A stretch of DNA of 64,000 nucleotides, from positions 1 to 64,000 of the forward strand of contig JAMPIV010012281.1 in the NCBI GenBank assembly GCA_024509875.1, written 5' to 3'. Position 1 is the first letter of the stretch, and every line of letters begins with the position of its first letter. Of this stretch, positions 20,635 to 32,524 are shown in pieces. Source of the DNA: Oreohelix idahoensis (Eukaryota; Mollusca; Gastropoda; Stylommatophora; Oreohelicidae). A program made the position numbers and the translations under genes. The notes beneath the pieces were generated by a model. The model had not been told where the DNA came from, ran no database searches, and saw only the letters and a list, made by a program, of their open reading frames with translations.

Positions 20635-23043
20635 ATGGCTGACTTGGTCAAATTTAGGTCTGCTACACTGCAGGTGGGAAAAGAGCTTGGCATGGATGGT
20701 GACGCTCTGATCCGGTATGTCACGACGGAATGTGAAAAGTACACCGAGAGAGAAGCAAAGCAATTAGAAGCAGAGAGAGAAGCAAAGAAATTAGAAGCAG
20801 AGAGAGAAGCCAAGAAATTAGAAGCAGAGAGAGAAGCCAAGAAATTAGAAGCAGAGAGAGAAGCCAAGAAATTAGAATTAGAAGCAGAGAGAGAAGCCAA
20901 GAAATTAGCATTAGAAGCAGAGAGAGAAGCCAAGAAATTAGAAGCGGAGAGAGAAGCCAAGAAATTAGAAGCTGAGAGAGAAGAAAGGAGGTTACAAGCA
21001 GAGAGAGACCATGAGCTGAAAATGAGACAGCTTGATCTTGAACTTCAGGCTGGGACTATCACCCATGGTAATAGCTCACCTCATTCTGCGAATAGCTCTT
21101 TTCAGAACACAGCAAATGGGGCCATGAACTTCCACCTAGATCCATTTGTTGAAAAGGAGGACGCAATTGAGTCGTACCTGGATAGGTATGAAAGGCTAGC
21201 CTCTACATATGGACTGGAAAAGGAAAAATGGAGTCTAAAGTTATCCCAGGGATTGAGAGGTATTGCATATGATGTGTTTCTGAAACTCCCCAAAGAAGAT
21301 CAGGAAAATTATGAAATACTAAAGCAAGCCTTACTGATCCGGTATGAAAAGAACTCTGAGGCATATAGGAAGAAATTTAGAACTTCTAAACCTCTACCTG
21401 GAGAAACATATAACCAGTTCTCAGCTAGGCTAGAAACGTATTTGTTGAAATGGAGTAGTTTAGGTAAGTATCAGAAAACCTACGAGGATCTGAAAGAAAT
21501 GGTTATGTTAGAGCAAGTGAAAGATTCCATGTCTCAAGAAATGAGGAAATTCCTTATGGAACAAGGAGCAGAGAGGCTGGAAGACATTTTGAAATGTGCA
21601 GAGAGATACCAAGCAGCTCAAGCTGAATTGGTAGGAACAAAAAGGAAGCAGGTAGAAGGATATAAGCCACCACCGCAGAATACCGATTTTGACCAGATGG
21701 ATCAACCATACAGAAACAAGCAAAGATTTGATAATAAGGACAAGAACCCTCAGACTCAGGAAAAGAAACCCTACAAACAGGGAGATAAGTGGTGCAAATT
21801 TTGTAAGATGAGCAACCACAACACTGATGAATGTGGGAGGAAAAAACCCCTTCATCATGCTGCATGTCTACAGGTGAGGACTTCTGTTAGGAAGGAACTG
21901 ACTGTGAGTCAGAATAGCCTCCATCACCCACCTACCCAGGAGATAGTGACTGTGAATGGCAAACAAGTCACAGGAATGTATGACACAGGTTTGTCCTATG
22001 ACGCAGTCGTGTGTGCATCTCTGGTGTGCCCTGAACAAATCACCACAGAAACAGTAGAGATTCAAGGGCCACTAAAAGGAACATCACCCCTTACATTACC
22101 CATAGCAAAGATTCATGTCAGTTGTCGCTATGTGGAAGGGGAGATAAATGCAGCTGTGATAGATGATCCCTTTTACCCCCTAATGTTGGGGCGTAAATAT
22201 GTTTTCTTGGGAGACCCTGTAAAACCTATGGTTATGGCAGAAATCCAGACCAGGTCTGACTCCAGGAACATAGAGAGGGACACCAACTTAAAATTTCATT
22301 CAACTGAAATGAAACGGGCTCAAGAAGCAGACAGCACGTTGAAGCCTTGTTTTGGCAAATTATCAAAAACACATAAAGCTCCAAGGAAAGGACATTTCTA
22401 TATGGAACATGGACTCTTGTACAGGAAAGCTGGAAGAGGGACGAAAAGTCATGGTCAAATCGTTGTACCATCCACCTATAGGAATAAGGTTATAGGCTGG
22501 GGACACATATCAACTTTGAGTGAACACCTGGGTAATGGTGCCACAAAACAAAGAATAGCCACCCAGTTCTACTGGCCAGGTATTACGGAAGACATAAATC
22601 AGTATGTAAATTCCTGTCCAGAGTGCACCTATGTAGATTCAGAAAGTCGACGGAAGAGTCTTCATCAAAAATCTACAAGCAAACCAGCAATCAGGGGTAC
22701 TCCCGAGATTTGCACGGGAGGGGAAAGGAAACATCCCACACAGGTTCAATTGCAGTCTGAACCCCATGCGCTGGAAAAAAGGAACAAATCACGTAGCGAA
22801 AATCAAACACCTACGGATTTGCGAGGGAAAACCACATCCAACTATCAACGAAAAGAGGGCGGTAAACTTCATGGGAAACCTACCGACCCCGTTTCACCAG
22901 CAGTAAGAGCCTGGATGAAAAGCCGAACAGGAAGGAGAGAGATAGTAAAGGATGAATATATTATTGGAAAACAGAATGTGGGCGCAGATTTTCTTAGTCG
23001 CCATCCCACAGAGCTTGAGGAGGATAGAAGGAAGGAAAACTAA
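20635..23043 (+). CDS. Array unit 4 Gag-protease-integrase zinc domain polyprotein, 802 aa
   Basis: An open frame with the same domain series as unit 2: charged helix with seven EAEREAKKL-type units (two of them 11 residues long, one beginning ALEA instead of ELEA), SCAN-like capsid, CCHC knuckle, DTG protease, HHCC zinc domain and RNase H-type tail. RT and the integrase core are absent. The TAA stop lies 80 bp before LTR 5. Small private changes (NTDFDQM near the knuckle linker) show that it is an independent copy and not an exact assembly duplicate. Transcription would start in LTR 4. Confidence 0.85.
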   Translation: MADLVKFRSATLQVGKELGMDGDALIRYVTTECEKYTEREAKQLEAEREAKKLEAEREAKKLEAEREAKKLEAEREAKKLELEAEREAKKLALEAEREAKKLEAEREAKKLEAEREERRLQAERDHELKMRQLDLELQAGTITHGNSSPHSANSSFQNTANGAMNFHLDPFVEKEDAIESYLDRYERLASTYGLEKEKWSLKLSQGLRGIAYDVFLKLPKEDQENYEILKQALLIRYEKNSEAYRKKFRTSKPLPGETYNQFSARLETYLLKWSSLGKYQKTYEDLKEMVMLEQVKDSMSQEMRKFLMEQGAERLEDILKCAERYQAAQAELVGTKRKQVEGYKPPPQNTDFDQMDQPYRNKQRFDNKDKNPQTQEKKPYKQGDKWCKFCKMSNHNTDECGRKKPLHHAACLQVRTSVRKELTVSQNSLHHPPTQEIVTVNGKQVTGMYDTGLSYDAVVCASLVCPEQITTETVEIQGPLKGTSPLTLPIAKIHVSCRYVEGEINAAVIDDPFYPLMLGRKYVFLGDPVKPMVMAEIQTRSDSRNIERDTNLKFHSTEMKRAQEADSTLKPCFGKLSKTHKAPRKGHFYMEHGLLYRKAGRGTKSHGQIVVPSTYRNKVIGWGHISTLSEHLGNGATKQRIATQFYWPGITEDINQYVNSCPECTYVDSESRRKSLHQKSTSKPAIRGTPEICTGGERKHPTQVQLQSEPHALEKRNKSRSENQTPTDLRGKTTSNYQRKEGGKLHGKPTDPVSPAVRAWMKSRTGRREIVKDEYIIGKQNVGADFLSRHPTELEEDRRKEN

Positions 23044-23123
23044 CCTCGGAATGGTCGATTTGCAATTGTCTTGTACCCAATAGTTAAGCTAGATATCATC
23101 CAGCTTAAAATATGGGGGAGCTA

Positions 23124-25409
23124 TGTCGCAAAATTGGTTTCAAGTCATTGCAAATGAGTTCAGTTAGATTTATAAACCCATCTACGATCGAGTGACCGCT
23201 TTCAAAATGGCGGCGTATCAGCGAAATGTGTATCGGACAGAGGAAATCGCCAACGATAAATAAAAACAGAAGGGAATCCGTATGAAAAGGATTTTACATT
23301 TCAGTACAGGGAAGGATGGTGTATAACTGCATATAAGATGGAACGGTAGGAAGTTCTCATTTACGGAGATATATGCGTATTTCGGCTGCCCACAGTTACG
23401 CTAAAAGCATGTAAACCCACTTCTGTTCTAAATATTAAAAATCAACAAATAACAGTTTGGGAATTTACATGGATAGGAAGATAGAGTTTTATCAGCTGTA
23501 TAAAACTAGATAAGATGGAACAATATGGATATTATATATGCCGAGAATGATAAAGGCAAAATTTCAGTCGACGCACAGATCGGCCGAAATCACTGTTCGG
23601 GAAGGATTTTTTCAGGTTAGGTTTAAGCTGTGACGTCGGTACTCTCCGATACGTCCGCGCTATACGTATTTAAAGCGTATCGGTAAAAACTGAGAGATAG
23701 ACAACGAAAGAGGTTGAGACAGACTGGAGGCAGATTTCGCCACGACTAAATCCATGAATTGTGAGCGGATCGCCAGAAACATTTTTTCAGTCTAAGTGTC
23801 TGAGTCTGAGGGTAAGCGAATTTATGATAACTACCGTGTATACTATTTGTTATTTCAGGTTCATTTAGAATTCACAAAATATGCCTGTATAATATTCATT
23901 GATATAACGTATTATTATTTTAATATGATTATTCATGTGCATTAGTGGATGATGTTGCTTGTACAAAAAGTAATCACAAATAGCCCCACAGCCAAATAAT
24001 GATTATATATTTATCATATTGCTTTATCGCTTACGAAGATAAAGGCAGTCCCATGGCAGAGATTGTCATAGGGAAATGAAGTGTTAGAAACTTCATCATG
24101 GAAGATCCCAGCTTACGAGGTTAAGGTGACTAGTCCCCTTCCTCGCTGCCTTTGCCTTCCCTAGTTCGAGCGCACAACTTTGTACCCATTTACAGCTGGT
24201 AAACTGGAGTGTTCTACAGCCAGTTTCAGTAGAAAGCAACCTGATCACGTGGTCACTCACTTTCTTTATTTATGTATTACTTTTGTGTAGATGCTAAGGA
24301 TAGCATCAGTATTTGAATTTGTACTTGATATGATTTGGAAGGATCAAGTTATAGAATATGAAGGGATGTATAGGAGCGGAATAAACCAGATGATGTTTAT
24401 TACTGATATGTTAATATTAATTCTGTATCATTGAAATGATGTTACTTGCTATGACTGTATAACTTTGACACCTGATGACTGACTTGTCTGACTTATGTGC
24501 TAGTCAGTTACACTTAATTGAAATGTTAATATTAATGCTATATCACTGAAATGATGTCCTTACTTACTATGATTGTATAACGGTGACATCTGATGACTGA
24601 CTGGTCTGACATCTGTGCTAGTCAGCTACAAGTCTAGCCAGATACTAGCCAAGGCTGATATGTTGCAGGTTCCATGAAATAACTCAAACCAGACTGTCCA
24701 GTATCAGAAGCCGGTGCAGTTCATCCGAGGCAATCCCACAAAAGTGCAGGACCCCAAAGAGTGAACTTCAACTGGTCATTGGCATCCCTACTGTTGGGCC
24801 TACCAAGTCTGATATCAGCAAAGGACAGTTTCAGCAGTATCAAGTTGGAAAGATAAGTGTCCTGTTTGACACTGACCACCTATACATGTGAAACAGCCAA
24901 TAGTTGAAAACAATAAGTAACCATACAGAAACTCAGTCAACTGATGACAGTTATCCTTAAATTCAAAGGACTAATAACAGTGATTTCAGTAACTTTATTA
25001 TTTAAGATCTTGAAGTCTAAACAGACAATAATAGTAATTGTGTGAATTTTTTATATATATATGTGTATACTCTTTTCCAACTAGTAGAAATAGAATATTA
25101 GTGTAATTATTAAATTATTTTAACTCTACCTGAGGATTTATTCACTTCTTCCTTTTGTGGTTTCAGTGAATGTACATTTTACTTATCCCCTAGAATATAA
25201 GTAATCATAAGATAGTCCTAGGGAGGAGACACCTTAAATCCTGCTACTACTTCTTACCAACTGGGCCAGGGTTTTTTACAGTCTGACTATTTTTATGATA
25301 ACAATACACCAGTGCTTATTTCTAAGACTGGGGTATTACTTGTAAGGTCAGAACTCTTTACTGGCATACTCTTACATAAATAAATAATTTTAAATAACCT
25401 CCCGCTACA
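23124..25409 (+). mobile_element. Array LTR 5
   Basis: A complete LTR of 2286 bp. It shares with LTR 6 an A in AAATGAGTTC (about 23150) where LTRs 3 and 4 have G. Promoter, intron-like segment and duplication are present. Confidence 0.85.
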
Positions 25410-25683
25410 GTGGGGGCTCGTCTGCGGGATATATCTTTGATATTCCAGAGCCAACTTTCTATTTCTGCTGTGTAGAAAATTTTGTTTTGTAAATTTTTTT
25501 TTTTTAAAGAGTAAAATAAAATATAAAAATTTTTTTTGTAGGAGTACCATTTAGTACAGATAAAGAAAGCTGTTTCATATATGGTGAAGTCAGTTTAATT
25601 AACTTTAATTTTAACTAAGTTAATTATATTGTAGTAAATTAGTTTGAGTAAGATCGCTTGCCCTACTAGACTACAGATACATC

Positions 25684-28065
25684 ATGGCTGACTTGGTCAA
25701 ATTTAGGTCTGCTACACTGCAGGTGGGAAAAGAGCTTGGCATGGATGGTGACGCTCTGATCCGGTATGTCACGACGGAATGTGAAAAGTACACCGAGAGA
25801 GAAGCAAAGCAATTAGAAGCAGAGAGAGAAGCCAAGAAATTAGAAGCAGAGAGAGAAGCCAAGAAATTAGAAGCAGAGAGAGAAGCCAAGAAATTAGAAG
25901 CAGAGAGAGAAGCCAAGAAATTAGAATTAGAAGCAGAGAGAGAAGCCAAGAAATTAGAATTAGAAGCGGAGAGAGAAGCCAAGAAATTAGAAGCTGAGAG
26001 AGAAGAAAGGAGGTTACAAGCAGAGAGAGACCATGAGCTGAAAATGAGACAGCTTGATCTTGAACTTCAGGCTGGGACTATCACCCATGGTAATAGCTCA
26101 CCTCATTCTGCGAATAGCTCTTTTCAGAACACAGCAAATGGGGCCATGAACTTCCACCTAGATCCATTTGTTGAAAAGGAGGACGCAATTGAGTCGTACC
26201 TGGATAGGTATGAAAGGCTAGCCTCTACATATGGACTGGAAAAGGAAAAATGGAGTCTAAAGTTATCCCAGGGATTGAGAGGTATTGCATATGATGTGTT
26301 TCTGAAACTCCCCAAAGAAGATCAGGAAAATTATGAAATACTAAAGCAAGCCTTACTGATCCGGTATGAAAAGAACTCTGAGGCATATAGGAAGAAATTT
26401 AGAACTTCTAAACCTCTACCTGGAGAAACATATAACCAGTTCTCAGCTAGGCTAGAAACGTATTTGTTGAAATGGAGTAGTTTAGGTAAGTATCAGAAAA
26501 CCTACGAGGATCTGAAAGAAATGGTTATGTTAGAGCAAGTGAAAGATTCCATGTCTCAAGAAATGAGGAAATTCCTTATGGAACAAGGAGCAGAGAGGCT
26601 GGAAGACATTTTGAAATGTGCAGAGAGATACCAAGCAGCTCAAGCTGAATTGGTAGGAACAAAAAGGAAGCAGGTAGAAGGATATAAGCCACCACCGCAG
26701 AATACCCATTTTGACCAGATGGATCAACCATACAGAAACAAGCAAAGATTTGATAATAAGGACAAGAACCCTCAGACTCAGGAAAAGAAACCCTACAAAC
26801 AGGGAGATAAGTGGTGCAAATTTTGTAAGATGAGCAACCACAACACTGATGAATGTGGGAGGAAAAAACCCCTTCATCATGCTGCATGTCTACAGGTGAG
26901 GACTTCTGTTAGGAAGGAACTGACTGTGAGTCAGAATAGCCTCCATCACCCACCTACCCAGGAGATAGTGACTGTGAATGGCAAACAAGTCACAGGAATG
27001 TATGACACAGGTTTGTCCTATGACGCAGTCGTGTGTGCATCTCTGGTGTGCCCTGAACAAATCACCACAGAAACAGTAGAGATTCAAGGGCCACTAAAAG
27101 GAACATCACCCCTTACATTACCCATAGCAAAGATTCATGTCAGTTGTCGCTATGTGGAAGGGGAGATAAATGCAGCTGTGATAGATGATCCCTTTTACCC
27201 CCTAATGTTGGGGCGTAAATATGTTTTCTTGGGAGACCCTGTAAAACCTATGGTTATGGCAGAAATCCAGACCAGGTCTGACTCCAGGAACATAGAGAGG
27301 GACACCAACTTAAAATTTCATTCAACTGAAATGAAACGGGCTCAAGAAGCAGACAGCACGTTGAAGCCTTGTTTTGGCAAATTATCAAAAACACATAAAG
27401 CTCCAAGGAAAGGACATTTCTATATGGAACATGGACTCTTGTACAGGAAAGCTGGAAGAGGGACGAAAAGTCATGGTCAAATCGTTGTACCATCCACCTA
27501 TAGGAATAAGGTTATAGGCTGGGGACACATATCAACTTTGAGTGAACACCTGGGTAATGGTGCCACAAAACAAAGAATAGCCACCCAGTTCTACTGGCCA
27601 GGTATTACGGAAGACATAAATCAGTATGTAAATTCCTGTCCAGAGTGCACCTATGTAGATTCAGAAAGTCGACGGAAGAGTCTTCATCAAAAATCTACAA
27701 GCAAACCAGCAATCAGGGGTACTCCCGAGATTTGCACGGGAGGGGAAAGGAAACATCCCACACAGGTTCAATTGCAGTCTGAACCCCATGCGCTGGAAAA
27801 AAGGAACAAATCATGTAGCGAAAATCAAACACCTACGGATTTGCGAGGGAAAACCACATCCAACTATCAACGAAAAGAGGGCGGTAAACTTCATGGGAAA
27901 CCTACCGACCCCGTTTCACCAGCAGTAAGAGCCTGGATGAAAAGCCGAACCGGAAGGAGAGAGATAGTAAAGGATGAATATATTATTGGAAAACAGAATG
28001 TGGGCGCAGATTTTCTTAGTCGCCATCCCACAGAGCTTGAGGAGGATAGAAAGAAGGAAAACTAA
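25684..28065 (+). CDS. Array unit 5 Gag-protease-integrase zinc domain polyprotein, 793 aa
   Basis: An open frame with six helix units, nine residues fewer than in unit 4. The rest has the same domains in the same order: SCAN-like capsid, CCHC, DTG protease, HHCC zinc finger and RNase H-like tail. It shares with unit 1 the Cys for Arg change (about 27814) and the Lys for Arg change at the C-terminus (about 28051). The leader T-run (25485-25535) is the most divergent of the five. Like the other units it lacks RT and the integrase catalytic core, so it can move only in trans. Confidence 0.85.
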   Translation: MADLVKFRSATLQVGKELGMDGDALIRYVTTECEKYTEREAKQLEAEREAKKLEAEREAKKLEAEREAKKLEAEREAKKLELEAEREAKKLELEAEREAKKLEAEREERRLQAERDHELKMRQLDLELQAGTITHGNSSPHSANSSFQNTANGAMNFHLDPFVEKEDAIESYLDRYERLASTYGLEKEKWSLKLSQGLRGIAYDVFLKLPKEDQENYEILKQALLIRYEKNSEAYRKKFRTSKPLPGETYNQFSARLETYLLKWSSLGKYQKTYEDLKEMVMLEQVKDSMSQEMRKFLMEQGAERLEDILKCAERYQAAQAELVGTKRKQVEGYKPPPQNTHFDQMDQPYRNKQRFDNKDKNPQTQEKKPYKQGDKWCKFCKMSNHNTDECGRKKPLHHAACLQVRTSVRKELTVSQNSLHHPPTQEIVTVNGKQVTGMYDTGLSYDAVVCASLVCPEQITTETVEIQGPLKGTSPLTLPIAKIHVSCRYVEGEINAAVIDDPFYPLMLGRKYVFLGDPVKPMVMAEIQTRSDSRNIERDTNLKFHSTEMKRAQEADSTLKPCFGKLSKTHKAPRKGHFYMEHGLLYRKAGRGTKSHGQIVVPSTYRNKVIGWGHISTLSEHLGNGATKQRIATQFYWPGITEDINQYVNSCPECTYVDSESRRKSLHQKSTSKPAIRGTPEICTGGERKHPTQVQLQSEPHALEKRNKSCSENQTPTDLRGKTTSNYQRKEGGKLHGKPTDPVSPAVRAWMKSRTGRREIVKDEYIIGKQNVGADFLSRHPTELEEDRKKEN

Positions 28066-28145
28066 CCTCGGAATGGTCGATTTGCAATTGTCTTGTACCC
28101 AATAGTTAAGCTAGATATCATCCAGCTTAAAATATGGGGGAGCTA

Positions 28146-30349
28146 TGTCGCAAAATTGGTTTCAAGTCATTGCAAATGAGTTCAGTTAGATTTATAAACC
28201 CATCTACGATCGAGTGACCGCTTTCAAAATGGCGGCGTATCAGCGAAATGTGTATCGGACAGAGGAAATCGCCAACGATAAATAAAAACAGAAGGGAATC
28301 CGTATGAAAAGGATTTTACATTTCAGTACAGGGAAGGATGGTGTATAACTGCATATAAGATGGAACGGTAGGAAGTTCTCATTTACGGAGATATATGCGT
28401 ATTTCGGCTGCCCACAGTTACGCTAAAAGCATGTAAACCCACTTCTGTTCTAAATATTAAAATCAACAAATAACAGTTTGGGAATTTACATGGATAGGAA
28501 GATAGAGTTTTATCAGCTGTATAAAACTAGATAAGATGGAACAATATGGATATTATATATGCCGAGAATGATAAAGGCAAAATTTCAGTCGACGCACAGA
28601 TCGGCCGAAATCACTGTTCGGGAAGGATTTTTTCAGGTTAGTCTTAAGCTGTGACGTCGGTGCTCTCCGATACGACCGCGCTATACGTATTTAAAGGGGA
28701 TCGGTAAGACTGGAGAGATAGAGGACGAAAGCGGTTGAGACAGACTGGAGGCAGAGTTTCGCCACGACTCCCATGAAGTGTGAGCGGATCGCCAGAAACA
28801 TTTTTAAGTCCAGTATCTGAAGTCTGAGGGTAAGCGAATTTATGATAACTACCGTGTATAATATTTTTCTTTATTTTGTATTACAGGTTCATTTAGAATT
28901 CACAAAATATTCCTGTATAATATTCATTGATATAACGTATTATTATTTTAATATGATTTATTCATGTGCTTAGTGGAAGATGGTTGCTTGTACAAAAACG
29001 TATCAAAACTAGCCCCACAGCCAAATAGAAACTATTTATTATATTTAATGCTGTATCATATTGCTTTATCGCTTACGAAGATAAAGGCAGTCCCATGGCA
29101 GAGATTGTCATAGGGAAATGAAGTGTTAGAAACTTCATCATGGAAGATCCCAGTTTACGAGGTTAAGGTGACTAGTCCCCTTCCTCGCTGCCTTTGCCTT
29201 CCCTAGTTCGAGCGCACAACTTCGTACCCATTTACAGCTGGTAAACTGGAGTGTTCTACAGCCAGTTTCAGTAGAAAGCAACCTGATCACGTGGTCACTC
29301 ACTTTCTTTATTTATGTATTACTTTTGTGTAGATGCTAAGGATAGCATCAGTATTTGAATTTGTACTTGATATGATTTGGAAGGATCAAGTTATAGAATA
29401 TGAAGGGATGTATAGGAGCGGAATAAACCAGATGATGTTTATTACTGATATGTTAATATTAATTCTGTATCATTGAAATGATGTTACTTGCTATGACTGT
29501 ATAACTTTGACACCTGATGACTGACTTGTCTGACTTATGTGCTAGTCAGTTACACTTAATTGAAATGTTAATATTAATGCTATATCACTGAAATGATGTC
29601 CTTACTTACTATGATTGTATAACGGTGACATCTGATGACTGACTGGTCTGACATCTGTGCTAGTCAGCTACAAGTCTAGCCAGATACTAGCCAAGGCTGA
29701 TATGTTGCAGGTTCCATGAAATAACTCAAACCAGACTGTCCAGTATCAGAAGCCGGTGTAGTTCATCCGAGGCAATCCCACAAAAGTGCAGGACCCCAAA
29801 GAGTGAACTTCAACTGGTCATTGGCATCCCTACTGTTGGGCCTACCAAGTCTGATATCAGCAAAGGACAGTTTCAGCAGTATCAAGTTGGAAAGATAAGT
29901 GTCCTGTTTGACACTGACCACCTATACATGTGAAACAGCCAATAGTTGAAAACAATAAGTAACCATACAGAAACTCAGTCAACTGATGACAGTTATCCTT
30001 AAATTCAAAGGACTAATAACAGTGATTTCAGTAACTTTATTATTTAAGATCTTGAAGTATAAACAGACCATAATAGTAATTGTGTGAATACTTTTATATA
30101 TATGTATATGCTCTTTTCCAACTAGTAGAAATAGAATATTAGTGTAATTATTAAACTATTTTAACTGTACCTGAGGATTTATTCACTTCTTCCATTTGTG
30201 GTTTCAGTGAATGTTCATTTTACTTATCCCCTAGAATATAAGTAATCATAAGATAGTCATTTTCTAAGACTGGGGTATTACTTGTAAGGTCAGAACTCTT
30301 TACTGGCATACTCTTACATATAAATAATTTTAAATAACCTCCCGCTACA
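28146..30349 (+). mobile_element. Array LTR 6 (terminal, with a 107-bp deletion)
   Basis: The last LTR starts TGTCGC and ends CTACA at 30349, where outer-element DNA begins (TTCGGTCAGG) in place of the primer-binding site. About 107 bp are missing at 30260, between AGATAGTCAT and TTTCTAAGACTGG. The sequence after the TATA-like box (28680-28760) is also the most changed. Confidence 0.82.
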
Positions 30350-30978
30350 TTCGGTCAGGATGACCTATCCTTCTGTGTTATCTGCTATGTGACGAGGAAA
30401 TGATGGCATCATATAGAAACCAGACGTTTTCACTGCCACACGTTTGGGTAAATGTAAGACTAATTTTCTGTTTTACTTCAATAAATCTCACAAGTTGATT
30501 GAAATAGACATTTTCATTTATATTTTCCCACAGTATTCGGCTTGTTAAGAATCTTCGCACCGAAGTTATTTTTTTACTGTGAGAGGAATGTGGGTCAACC
30601 TGTGACCAGGTGTCTAGTCAAGCGCAACCCAGCCAGCCTGTTGACCCGTGTTGTATGACGTTACCCCGTGCGGTTTACAGAATGCTATCGAGGACCGCGG
30701 ATTTGTGACCTATTTATTTTTTTTTTTTTTGTTTAGGAGTTAGTTTAAGATTGCTATAGTGTTTTTTACACTTAATTTATTTTTTGGATAATGAATTACT
30801 GTATTGTATAGTAACTTACATTACATAATGTCTTAGGTATTGTGTATGTTCATATGTATGCACTGTTGTGACTCTGTCATTATTTACATGATTGTTTTGT
30901 TGATAAACATTGCATGTGTTATGATTGCAATGAAATTATGACATATCACTTTGTAGTGACTTATCTTTAATTTTTGTA

Positions 30979-31233
30979 ATGAGATTGTGGATTTGTGATT
31001 TTTTTTTTCATACGCTAGTCGGAAGACTATTCCACTTAGACCATATTATGTATGACCATAGGTGCTACGTTGTGAAGTTTGAAGCAATGATAGTTGATTC
31101 ATCAAACATTGATATGTTTTGCAGCGTTGGTTCTTGGGATAATTTTGTACATGATGAGTTTGCCAGCCCTATGCACAAACTCATTAGCGACGAATATGCG
31201 TTAGTTGTTTCAGAGAGTCTTGTTATTCATTAA
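30979..31233 (+). CDS. Small ORF, 84 aa, unknown
   Basis: An ATG-to-TAA frame of 84 codons. It encodes a soluble-looking protein rich in His, Asp, Val and Ser (including HLDHIMYDHRCYVVKFEA) with no clear signal peptide or membrane span, in contrast to the T-rich flanks that give only hydrophobic strings. It lies within the 3' internal region of the outer element. I recognise no family. It may be an accessory gene, a remnant of a longer gene, or chance. Confidence 0.25.
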   Translation: MRLWICDFFFHTLVGRLFHLDHIMYDHRCYVVKFEAMIVDSSNIDMFCSVGSWDNFVHDEFASPMHKLISDEYALVVSESLVIH

Positions 31234-32515
31234 ATTTATTTTTTTCTTTTCTTTTATTCTGGTGCTATGTCTAATTAATATATTACCATATACAGAGGTT
31301 ATATGCAGTAACTATTGTGTTGTGAAATGTAATTTTGAAACTAAACTTGTATGTGTTATTTATGTTTTTGTATTTGTATTTGTAAACATATTTTGAAACA
31401 TTGGTTTTTGATATTTTTTTTGCCATGTGTTTTTTTCTGCTGAATTTTGTTTAAACTAGTATGCGTTTATTATGAGTCTACTTAAGTATTGGAATTTTTT
31501 TTGTTAGATGTCATTCATTTGGTTAAAGATAATTTCATTTTGGTATATTAGTTATAGATTTAATCTAGAAAAAATTAAAATACTATTTTTATTTAACTTA
31601 GCTTTAAAGAAACTTTTTTGTACTGTAATTTTTTTTTTTTTTTTGGAAATGTATTTTTCTTTGACATTGTTATATTTTTTCTGCGCCAAAGCGCTTAATA
31701 AGGTGTAATAATATATGTTGATAGTAATATTTTTTTTCAGATTGTGATATTTTTATATATCGCACTTTTTTGTGTGATGCCTGTGATAAATCATTTTAGT
31801 TATGAATAAGTTTTGTAATTTAGCTAAATTATTTATTATGCATTATTTAGTTGGATAGTTGTTGGGATGTATTGTTGTCGTTTTTCTATGCATTCATTAT
31901 TTTGTATTTCCTTCTGCCTTTTCGGATGATTCTTCGTTTCACTTCATTTCTTTGGAAGCGGTCTATACTTGGGTTATGCTTCCATGTTTCATCTGAATGT
32001 TACTTGATACTATTTGTATACGTTTACTTCTTACACTTCTTATACTTCCATACTTTGTATTCTTACGTATTGTAATATGGATTAGTATATGTAATTATTA
32101 GTGACAGTTCTATGTATTTCATGCAAGGAATTGATTAGCTCAATTATTACTATTAGGTATTATGGATCTTTCTTCCTATTTCGATTTCTTTGTTGATTTT
32201 CTGTGCTGATCATGCTTCTTTTGTTTGATCTTGACTTTACTTTCTATTTATTGTGTCATGTTTGGTCTACAGTAATAATACTTAACTTTGTTTGTAAATG
32301 ATTATTTCGGTGTATTTAGCAGATTATTATGGGTAATTTGTTTATTGTACACTTGCTTTATTATTTGGCGATGTATTATTTTGACCTTATCATAAGGCTA
32401 TTGTTGTAAGCATATATTAGAGCTTAGCTGACCCCTTATTTTTCATTGATGTAGTTTTTTCAAAAAAAATGATAAATCATTTTTTTCTCCGGACCGGGTG
32501 GTAACTGTTAAGGTC

Positions 32516-32524
32516 AAAGGGGAG
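32516..32524 (+). other. Polypurine tract of the outer element
   Basis: AAAGGGGAG lies directly before TGATACG, the start of the right outer LTR. This is the expected plus-strand primer site and fixes the LTR start at 32525. Confidence 0.6.

Larger units (their letters stand above)
2958..30349 (+). mobile_element. Tandem array of a non-autonomous Gmr1-like LTR retrotransposon
   Basis: Five internal regions and six LTRs are arranged LTR-int-LTR-int-...-LTR, all on the plus strand. The ATG of successive units lies at 5454, 10529, 15592, 20635 and 25684, giving periods of 5075, 5063, 5043 and 5049 bp. Adjacent units share one LTR, the structure expected from unequal exchange between LTRs or from integration of tandem DNA. 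The left edge (2958) cuts about 110 bp into the first LTR; the right edge is the normal LTR end (CTACA, 30349). Units are nearly identical and differ mainly in short indels, T-runs and helix-repeat number, so the expansion looks recent. The array lies within the internal DNA of another LTR element. Confidence 0.88.
30350..32524 (+). other. 3' internal region of the outer element
   Basis: DNA between the end of the array and the polypurine tract of the right outer LTR. From about 31200 to 32460 the plus strand is strongly T-rich with many T-runs, and the small ORFs there encode only Phe/Leu/Ile-rich strings caused by that composition. No polymerase, integrase or envelope motif is seen. One short ORF of normal composition lies at 30979-31233. 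Confidence 0.5.

Noticed and set aside
31205..32075. Several hydrophobic ORFs that could look like membrane or envelope proteins
   Set aside because: They are products of T-runs (Phe/Leu/Ile codons), with no signal peptide, glycosylation or cleavage pattern.
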